In this document: positions 56,062-64,000 of the stretch, piece by piece
Numbering within the stretch: position 1 is the first letter of the stretch
How the letters are laid out: the number at the start of each line of letters is the position of its first letter
DNA from: Amorphophallus konjac
Taxonomy: Eukaryota > Streptophyta > Magnoliopsida > Alismatales > Araceae
Direction: 5' to 3'
DNA length: 64,000 bases
Assembly: GCA_022559845.1 (NCBI GenBank)
Contig: CM040118.1
Span: forward strand, 446,956,053 to 447,020,052
The notes under the pieces: generated by a model
Told to the model about the DNA's origin: nothing
Seen by the model: the letters and a program-made list of their open reading frames with translations, nothing else
Databases searched by the model: none
Translations under genes and position numbers: made by a program

Positions 56062-58334
56062 TGTTGGGTTAGATGGACGCAGTCTATCTCCACTAAGTGT
56101 AGATCTAGAGGGGGGTGAATAGATCAACTTGTCTAATTTAAAACTATTGTAAGTTCTAGAGCGGAATTTAGACAAGCATCAACAAATCTAAATGAAAAGA
56201 GCTAAGCAAAAGGTAGAAAGCTAGACATGATCATAAGCGATGCAATCAAACAAGCTAAGCAAGAAATCCCATCGCACACAGATCACACAAAAACACAAAC
56301 ACACTGCACACACAATTTTTAGGTGGTTCGGTCAACGACCTACGTCCACCCTACACTCAATCGAGTATGGCTTCCTGCTGCGCAGCACAGCTTGCGTCTG
56401 CTGGGCTTTACAGCTTGGCCAAACAACCCGCTGATACACAGCTTCGCTGGGCACTACAGCTTGCCGACCAGAGGATCTGATCCTCTGCAACCGCTGGGGA
56501 AATACAGCTTAACCCGTCCAGTGGAGACCACCACTGCAAGACCGCTGACACTCAGCTTGAAGAAATAGCATTCGGAAATGAAAGACAGAATCAAAACGAA
56601 AAACAAAAACCCAAAAGCAATGTAGCTCTTAAAGAGCAAAGCTCAGCTCTGGTTTTGAACCACAAGACTGAGATACAAACACTCTCACTCTCACTCTCGA
56701 TCAGCTCTCTCTCACCTCACTCTCTCTCTTTTCTCCTTCTTCTCTATTTCTTCTTCTTCTTCTCTGTATCTTTTTCTTCTCTCTTTTCTCTCTATGGATC
56801 GAAGGCTCACTACTGCTGAGTGTATATACTTTTTCTTCTTCTACGTCGATCAGCTTTCTTCTGTGGAAGAAGGCTTGTATATATAGCAGCGACAGCAGCA
56901 GGCGTGTGCTCTCCACGTTTCCCGCCCAGCAATTTGGACCACGTGGCAGCATGCAATGGAGTGTCAGTACACGTGTCCTCATCTGGATACCTAGTCCTTT
57001 TCGGATCACGAGCCAGGTACCTGGGGTCACGTGCCCCTCATTAGCTTCTTCAGTCCGATGTATAGAGTTCTCCGTTCACGTGCTCAAAGACATCAATCTG
57101 ACTTGCTGCGTCGACGCTTTCACTTAATGGCGTTAACGCAGTGAGGCATTCCAGTAGCCATTTGCCTCGTTTCTTTAGCTGCTGCGTCGACGCTGCTTGC
57201 ATGTGGCGTTGACGCAGTGGAATGGCCTGTGAAGACGAATGCTTCTTCAACTGCTGCGTCGACGCTGCTTTCATGTGGCATTGATCTAATAGAAGACATC
57301 GTGAAAGCTTCGTCTACTGATGCGTGGACGCTTTAAGCTCCAAGCGTCGACCCTGTCCCTTCAGCAACAAGAATAAAGACATAAGAGTTAAGTATGTACA
57401 TTGCATTATATATATACATCGTTGTATAGACTTGTAAAGGCAGAATGCAACGTACAGACTTGCCCAAAGTGTTGACTTCAACAAGGGAGGCAACGGCTGT
57501 ATAGACTTTAAATCCTAGTGGCATTGTATAGACATAATGCACTTAAAGGCTTCATGCGAAGGAAAGTATTGTATATACTTGAGGAGTTGACGCAGCATGA
57601 AGGATGAGTTGACGCTGCATGAAGCATGGACAGTGTACAGACTTTGCTCAAGTGTATGAGACTCTAACTGAGACGCTGGACTCTGTATAGACTTTGAGCG
57701 ATGTGTAGACTTGAAGCTCCTGAAGCAGTGTACAGACTTCATGAAGCGAAGCCAATGTATAGCGTTGAGTGTAGCTAAAGCCTTGATCGTAGGACTAGGC
57801 TGGACTGTATAGACTTCAGGCTTCAGAATCAAATGTTCAGACTTCGCCTAAGACACGTAGGGAAAAGACCCCAGTGTATAGACTTTGCCTTGAGTGAAAA
57901 GTAATTGATGAATGTATGGACTTTAATGTGTGAAGGCTACAGTGAATGAGTGTATACATTTCACCAGATCAAGGGCAATTCGGATGTACAGACTCTGAGG
58001 TTCAAAGCCAACGGTGCGTTGACGCTGTAACATTGATGCATTGACGTTGCACACACATAATCAACTTAATTGAGATGCAGTGTGTGGACTTATGCGTTGA
58101 CGCTGTAACATGATGCGTTGACGCTGTGCACACATAATCACTTTAATTGAGATGCAGTGTATGGACTTATGACAGTAAGAATTGCAGACAGTAGTGTATT
58201 AAAAGTAAAGAACACATAGTCAATCTGATGGAGCAATTTCATCAAATCAAACTCAGTTGCCAATCAATCAAAATAATGGTGTTGCCAAAGAATAGAGCAA
58301 GTGTCAACATCATCAACATAGAGGGGTCACAACA
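56062..58334 (-). repeat. 3' LTR of element I
   Basis: 2273 bp; on its own strand TGTTGTGACC to CCCAACA. Same sub-region order as F and G: U3 array with AGTCTATACA-type units (complement at 57400-58180), GCGTCGACGC palindromes (57106-57320), TATA run (56868-56875), purine-rich leader (complement at 56690-56800), AGCTGT/CAGCGG repeats (56380-56560), the GGTGGACGTAGGT motif (complement near 56336-56350) and a C run (complement near 56110). Confidence 0.9.
57106..58180 (-). repeat. U3 repeat array of element I
   Basis: Repeated GTGTATAGACTT and variants (complement AAGTCTATACAC), spaced about 30-40 bp. They are mixed with GCGTTGACGC/GCGTCGACGC palindromes concentrated at 57106-57320 and again near 57580-57620 and 58010-58120. 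Layout is equivalent to the arrays in F and G, but the core sequence has diverged. Confidence 0.8.
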
Positions 58335-58348
58335 ATCTCCCCCTTTTT
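58335..58348 (-). other. Polypurine tract of element I
   Basis: ATCTCCCCCTTTTT on the plus strand is the complement of a purine run directly before the LTR start on the element strand. Confidence 0.9.
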
Positions 58349-59739
58349 GATGATGGCAACCCCATATGAAGTAGAGTAGCAACAACCTGTCATAGATATA
58401 TATGTTTGATGAAAGACATGATGTGTTATGCAGATTGACATGCAGATGCTATGAATGCATGCAACTCACTGCCTCAAACTCTCCCTTGGAATTAATTCAG
58501 AAATGACTTCAGAATTCAGACAGATATGTATTCTCCCACTAGACATCCCCTAGACAATATTCTCCCCCTTTGCCATAAACAAAGAGGAGGGAAAAATTAA
58601 ATACAATGGAGGAATCAAGAGAAGAACTGACTGGCATTCTGAACAGGTGGTTCATGAATAAGCATTCTAAAGCATAGAGTCTTCAGTCATATGAAATTAG
58701 AAACTGCTGTCAGAAAGAGTGCTGGTTTAAATATGATAAAATTTGGAGTTCATGCACTACAACCAATGGATAAGTTCACTGTGCATGATAAAACAAAAAA
58801 CCAGAATCACATTTGCATGAAAGATTCAGTTTCATGATATCTTACTTTCATAGTCTAAAAAATTTGAGAGAACCCAAGTCATGTATTGAAACTAAACAAA
58901 TTGACACTCATGAACTTTTCTTTTGAGGGAGCAGCATTATCAATATTAGATCATTGTGAGCATTCAGGTACCACAAGTCTTTCTGCTTAAGGGTATACGT
59001 TTATAAGACGCCAATACCCCTAGATATTCAACAAGATGGACCATTCTGCCTATGATCAAATTCAACAGAGCTGAGTTACACCTTTTTATGTGAGGGTACA
59101 CGTTTATCAGACGCCAGTTACCCCCAGGTACTCAGTGAAACTAGCCTGCTGTTTTGAACATTTTAAACAGAGATAGCTGATACACTTCATGACATGAGTG
59201 TTGTCCACTTCTTTGATGGATCACTCAGTTTCTCAGTGATTACCAGTCATTGCTCTGCCAATATATATATTTTCAATGATTCTTAATGTTTTTCAGTATC
59301 TTTCTTAGTTGTCCTTTTTATGTTTCAGAATGACTTGTTTAAGAACAATACACATACTTAATCTCTCCGACATGATTTCAGATGAGTTTTCAGATTTCAG
59401 ATATGAATAGCTTTGTCTGACATGAAATAAGAAAGAGGTTTAGAGTTTTATCAATTTTCAACTTACTTATATACTGATTGCAATCTTTAAACTCCAACCA
59501 TTATAAGATTTAAACCATTACATCAGTCTTTGAACAATTCAAATTCTTATAAATGAAGAAGTCTATTTTCTACTGCTTAGAAATCAGAACTGACCAACAG
59601 ATTGCCATAATGTCAGAGACAAGTATTCAGAGTTAAAGGTTGAATGACTTCAAGAAAGTTGAAACCACTCTGATTTTTCTTAGCAATACTCCCCCTGTCT
59701 ATATGCATGCAGCATGGCAAGAATTAATTGAGAGAGAGC
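58349..59739 (-). other. Untranslated 3' domain of element I
   Basis: No coding sequence recognised. It contains an AGAGCAATG module (59184-59259), two loop-motif hairpins (58992-59020 and 59094-59123) and extra CTCCCCCT tracts (near 58560, 59688 and 59790 just beyond), the complements of purine tracts. Confidence 0.65.
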
Positions 59740-60116
59740 TTATGCATAGGTCATGAATGAATGATATGCAAAGACATGCAAAGACACAACAAGCTCCCCC
59801 TGAATATATGCAATGCAGGACAGTTCTACATCCACATTCACATCCACATGATTTATCCAAGCAATCAAAAACAAGTCCACATCAGAGATTTTATTCACAG
59901 TAATTAAACAATCATTCATCATGCTGAAATTTACATAAGCCAAGTTCTCTTCTAAGAAACTTAAATTTTTCATTCCCAAGAGGCTTAGTAAAAATATCAG
60001 CAATTTATTTTTCAGTTTCTATGAAGTTCATTTTAATCTCCTTTTTATTTACAGCATCTCTAAGAAAATGATATTTTATCTCTATATGCTAAGTCCTAGA
60101 ATGGTGAACAGGATTT
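59740..60116 (-). pseudogene. Element I: frame-shifted end of RNase H
   Basis: The normal C-terminus of copia RNase H continues here in another frame after a one-base slip in a short A run (TTTT at 60114-60117 on the plus strand), with recognisable HFLRDAV-like and GMKNLSFLEE sequence. The long frame instead ends early at 60082. Confidence 0.6.
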
Positions 60117-62187
60117 TAGCAAGGCAAATAGCACTAGTATTATCACATAAAAGTGGAATACATCCCAGATTTATCAGATAGTCAGCCAGTTGGTGCTTAA
60201 TCCAAAGTACTTGGGCTGCACAATTACATGCTGCAACATACTCAGCTTCAGCTGTGGATAATGCTACAGTGTGTTGCTTCTTAGATGCCCAAGACACTAG
60301 ACAGTCACCAAGGAATTGACAGTAGCCACTAGTGCTTTTTCTATCTACTCGACACCCAGCATAGTCTGCATCAGTGTAGGCTAGAAGCTCTAACTCACAC
60401 TTAGTAGGATACCAGAGACCTAGTTCTTGGGTGCCTAGTAAATACCTAAAAATTCTTTTCACAGCCTTAAATTGATTTTCTTTAGGACTGGCCTGAAATC
60501 TAGAGCATAAACACACAGCAAATTGTATATCAGGCCTAGATGCTGTAAGATAGAGAAGAGATCCGATCATACCTCTGTATAGCCTTTGGTCCACAGGTTT
60601 ACCTTTAGAGTCTTCATCCAAACTGGTTGATGTACCCATTGGAGTAGCTATTTCCTTGAGGTTGTCCATTTTGTACTTCTTCAATAAGTTATTTACATTC
60701 TTGGACTGAGAGATGAAGATGTCATCTTCTGTTTGTGTAACCTGCAGTCCAAGAAATAGTTTGAGCTCACCCATTGAGCTCATTTCAAATTCATCAGTCA
60801 TTATTTGAGAGAATTTCTCACACAATTTGGGGTTAGTTGACCCAAACACAATGTCATCCACATAAATCTGAATGATAAGAATATCTGGATGGCTTACCTT
60901 GGTAAACAATGTTTGATCCACTATACCTCTTGTGAAGTTCTTGTCGGAGAGAAATTTGCTCAACCTGTCATACCAAGCTCTAGGAGCTTGCTTTAACCCA
61001 TAGAGAGCTTTATTGAGCTTGTAAACATGATTAGGAAAATCTAAACATTCAAACCCAGGAGGCTGTCTCACATAGACATCCTCATTAATTTCCCCATTTA
61101 AAAAAGCAGATTTCACATCCATCTGCTGAAGGTTTATTCCTAGGGAACCTGCATAAGCCAATAAAATTCTTATTGCTTCTAATCTAGCTACAGGGGCAAA
61201 AGACTCTTCAAAGTCTATTCCAAATTCCTGATTGTACCCTTGAGCTACAAATCTGGCTTTATTTTTAATAACATTCCCCGCTTTATCAGTTTTGTTTCTA
61301 AATACCCATTTAGTCGCTATGACTGTTTCATGATCAGGAGGTGGAACCAAATGCCACACCTTATTCCTGTCAAACTGATTGAACTCCTCATGCATGGCAT
61401 TAATCCAATGCACATCTTGGAGAGCACAGTCAATGGACTTGGGTTCTATGTTTGATACAAAAGCATACGCATTCAGTTCATGTTGAATTCTTAAGTGGCC
61501 TCTAGTCCTAGGGGGGTCATGCAGATTTCCAATAACATTATCTACAGGATGATCCTTGAGATATCTAATATTTGCAATTGGAGTATCATGAACTTGATTT
61601 ACCTCCCCCTGAACTATAGGCTCCTCTTCATTAAGCTCTTTATGTTCTTCTTCATCCTCGGATTTGTCTGCAGGATCTCCTTCCTTCAGGATTTCACCAT
61701 TGGTTTCATTCCTGGATTTACCAGTATTAGAATTTGCCAAAGATTCATCAAAAATTATGTGTGGAGATTCTTCAACAGTTTTAGAGTTCAGATTGTACAC
61801 TCTGTATACTCGGGTGTTTTCAGAATAACCAAGAAAAATTCCTGGTTCTCCTTTAGGTTCAAATTTATCAAGGTCATTTTTATCATTTATGTGAATGAAA
61901 CATTTACAACCAAAAACCTTGAAGTGAGCAATAGAAGGTTTCTTACCTTTTAATATCTCATATGGTGTTTGCTGGGTAGAAGGTCTTACCATGGCTCTGT
62001 TAATTACATAACAGGCAGTGTTCACTGCTTCAGCCCAAAACTTCCTTGGTAGACCCCCTTCGACGAGAAGTGTACGACCCATTTCCACTAGGGTTCTGTT
62101 CCTTCTCTCCACAACTCCATTCTGCTCAGGTGTCCTTGGAGAGGAGTACCTGTGGTTGATTCCATTCGACCTGTAGAATTCATCAAA
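60082..62187 (-). pseudogene. Element I pol: integrase end, RT, RNase H
   Basis: The frame of 676 codons begins at [10 protein letters not shown] (the integrase glutamate) and is in frame with the upstream protease/integrase part, separated only by a stop at 62188-62190. RT about residues 250-500 with [10 protein letters not shown] (331-340) and YVDD (417-420). RNase H about 575-676 with D581, E622/E624 and D657. Between them the usual [13 protein letters not shown]. It copies the element RNA into cDNA. Lineage: Sirevirus-like. Confidence 0.85.
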
Positions 62188-63027
62188 TTATGAGTTTTCA
62201 AACTCACCTCCATGATCAGACAAAATGTTTTCAATTTTCTGATTTGTTTTAACATAGAACTCCTGAAATTCTGAGAAAGCATCACTCTTATTAGATAAGA
62301 AATAAACCCAAGTATACCTAGAAAAGTCATCTACCATGACAAACCCATACCTCCTCCCTGATAGGCTGACAGATCTAGTTGGCCCAAAAAGGTCCATATG
62401 TATCAGCTCATAGGGTTTGGAAGATAGATTCTCAGTTCTAGACTTAAATGACTTTCTAGTTATCTTTGATTGAGTGCATGCATCACAGATTTTATTTTCT
62501 TTCTTGAATGAGACTTCAGGAAGTCCTCTAACCATGCCATGCTTATTTAATTTGTGCAAAACAGTGTAGCTAGCATGACCTAACCTACGATGCCATAAAA
62601 ATGCTATGTCTTCTCTACTGGCAGTAAGGCAAAGGTTAGTGTGTTGAATTTCATCTAAATTTATCATGTAAGTATTATTTATTCTTTTTCTAGAAAATTT
62701 GACAATATCAGAATCAGGTTCAAAAACCTTGTAGCATTGAGAATTGAATAAAACATTGTAACCTTTATCACATAACTGGCTAATGCTAAGTAGATTATAG
62801 ACTAACCCTTCAACCAGCATAACATCATCAATGCAGCAGGTAGAACACTTACCTACCTTACCTGATCTGATAATCCTACCCTTTGTGTTACTTCCAAAGG
62901 TGATAAGGCCTTCTACTTTCTCAGTCAGTATGCAAAATTTGGCCTTATCTCCTGTCATATGTCTGGAGCAGCCGCTATCCATGTACCACAAGTTGTTCTT
63001 GGCTGCCAGGCATGCCTGCATACACAA
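62188..63027 (-). pseudogene. Element I pol: protease and integrase N-part
   Basis: In frame with both neighbours. Protease active site in WYMDSGCSRHMTGD near residue 17. The pre-integrase/zinc-binding part is LWHRRLGHASY ... ICDACTQSK. The integrase core has D in IHMDLFGP and D in SDHGGEFE. A TAA at 62188-62190 cuts the core just before its glutamate, so no active integrase is made from this copy without read-through. A second TAA (63028-63030) separates it from gag. Confidence 0.85.
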
Positions 63028-64000
63028 TTAGGTAGAGAAGTTTGGAACCCAAGACTGATTGGGCTCCAATGTAAATGAACTAGAAGCAAAACAGGAAAGC
63101 AAATGTTTCGGAATCCACATTTGTTTAAATGTGTTTTGTTCAGTGGATCCTACATATTTTCTTCTGTTGTTCTTTTTCTTATTGGCAGTAGCATAATTAT
63201 TGACAGTATTGTTATTTCTGTGCCAGTGCCTTGGCCAGGGTGTGTTCACAAAATTTTGGCCATAGTAGTTCCTGGGCTGGCTATGAAAATATTGATTTCT
63301 AGATGTCCAGTAACCATACCCATTGACCCAATTTCTACTGTGAGGTCTTTGATATTTAGCACCCTGGTGTGCAAGACCTGTAAACCTATCCTGAGTTCTA
63401 GACCAATTCGACCTATTGAGGTAGGTTGGCTGTGCATTGTAGTGGGTCTGAGCTCTGGGTTGATAAAAATAATTGGGTTGACTCCTAGCAGCACTTTGTC
63501 TCCCCTGTACTTTGGACCCTGCTGACCTATACACAGGTTTGTATTGCGTCTTCTTCAGAGGTGGAGGTGTTGGTGGAGACTTGGTTACCTTGACCTGGGG
63601 TTTACCAGACTGTGTAGGTTGACCCCTTACCTGAGTCTGAGCCCTAAGATTCTGCTTAGATGTGCTAGCTCTACTAGGCTCATTAACCTTTCGTTTGCCC
63701 TTCTCCTCAGCACTGGGCTTTTTCAGATTAGCAGTTTTGTTCATCAAATTTGTTGAGTTCATGCTAATTAGAGGTCCCTTTTCCTTTTGAGCAACAAATG
63801 AAATTGTTTTCATTCCGAATATTTTTGTTGCACTAGAATTAAAACCTAGGCCCTCTTTTCTGAAATTAACCTTTGACCCTAACAAAGCATTTAAGTTATC
63901 TGTTCCTTGGGTCATTTTCTCAATGGTTTTCATTTTATCTTCATTGTCTTTCTGAAGTTCATCAATAGCCTTTTTCAGCTCATTGTTGACATTGAGGACA
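63028..64000 (-). CDS. Element I gag C-terminal part (partial)
   Basis: Open to the window end on its upstream side. It starts in a charged coiled-coil stretch (ELKKAIDELQKDNEDK), then a basic Lys/Pro-rich linker and a long Asn/Gln/Tyr/Arg-rich tail (residues about 120-270 of the visible part), and ends QSWVPNFST at a TAA. No CCHC knuckle is within view; it would be further upstream. The tail matches the gag-to-protease junction of Sireviruses. Confidence 0.75.
   Translation of the reverse strand, partial: VLNVNNELKKAIDELQKDNEDKMKTIEKMTQGTDNLNALLGSKVNFRKEGLGFNSSATKIFGMKTISFVAQKEKGPLISMNSTNLMNKTANLKKPSAEEKGKRKVNEPSRASTSKQNLRAQTQVRGQPTQSGKPQVKVTKSPPTPPPLKKTQYKPVYRSAGSKVQGRQSAARSQPNYFYQPRAQTHYNAQPTYLNRSNWSRTQDRFTGLAHQGAKYQRPHSRNWVNGYGYWTSRNQYFHSQPRNYYGQNFVNTPWPRHWHRNNNTVNNYATANKKKNNRRKYVGSTEQNTFKQMWIPKHLLSCFASSSFTLEPNQSWVPNFST

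Larger units (their letters stand above)
56062..64000 (-). mobile_element. Element I: Sirevirus-like copia, nearly intact, cut by window end
   Basis: Minus-strand element. At the left is the 3' LTR (56062-58334), then the polypurine tract, the untranslated 3' domain, RNase H/RT, integrase, protease and gag, which runs out of the window. It is inserted in the end of H pol. The frame from 64000 to about 60117 has only two stop codons. Confidence 0.9.

Noticed and set aside
61495..61953. 152-codon plus-strand frame with hydrophobic stretches, possible membrane protein
   Set aside because: It is antisense to the integrase/RT linker of element I, and the hydrophobicity comes from the complementary codons.

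Overview
The window is intergenic DNA of a flowering plant with a large, retrotransposon-rich nuclear genome. I see no host protein-coding gene, no rRNA or tRNA gene and no prokaryotic feature. The evidence is tRNA-iMet-type primer sites (TGGTATCAGAGC and variants), plant Ty3/gypsy polyproteins of the chromovirus type (Tekay/Del-like, plus a second chromodomain lineage) and plant Ty1/copia polyproteins of the Sirevirus (SIRE/Maximus) type. The species cannot be named from the sequence.

Almost everything belongs to nine nested LTR retrotransposons, called here A to I. H is the outermost: a Tekay-like element on the + strand with decayed gag-pol at 51770-56061. B, a chromovirus on the + strand, sits in the leader of H. 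Its 5' LTR is in pieces (6502-6574 and 35680-36171), its internal part is at 36172-36612 and 47741-49668, and its 3' LTR ends at 51769. Three elements landed in B: F (Sirevirus-like, +, only its 3' end, up to 6501), D (Tekay-like, - strand, 6575-35679, target duplication TTACC) and G (Sirevirus-like, +, 36613-47740, target duplication CCATT). Three landed in D: A (chromovirus, +, remnant 8037-11334), E (gypsy, +, 12733-19423, target duplication CTATC, internal part only about 0.4 kb) and C (Tekay-like, -, 24867-35133, target duplication AACAC, long intact reading frames). I (Sirevirus-like, -, 56062 to the window end) landed in the integrase end of H. The nesting is therefore four layers deep.

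Coding state varies. C has a 1109-codon pol and a 469-codon gag, offset by one base. I is nearly intact, with two in-frame stops and one single-base slip. D and H carry many stops. G keeps only a shortened gag. B keeps a gag start, a protease-like stretch and the integrase tail/chromodomain. E has no coding capacity.

The most interesting content is non-coding. (1) Each LTR of C holds about 16 consecutive short hairpins whose stems are kept while their sequence changes. (2) The U3 regions of F, G and I carry arrays of a unit of about 32 bp with a core GGTCNRTGCACRT (AGTCTRTACA in I), together with 10-bp GTCGAC-centred palindromes. (3) F, G and I share structured modules in the untranslated 3' domain, in which conserved flanks surround hairpins with unrelated but self-complementary stems. 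(4) One LTR of E contains a 274-bp inverted duplication absent from its partner LTR. (5) A bulged-stem module occurs twice in G (copia) and once in the leader of B (gypsy).
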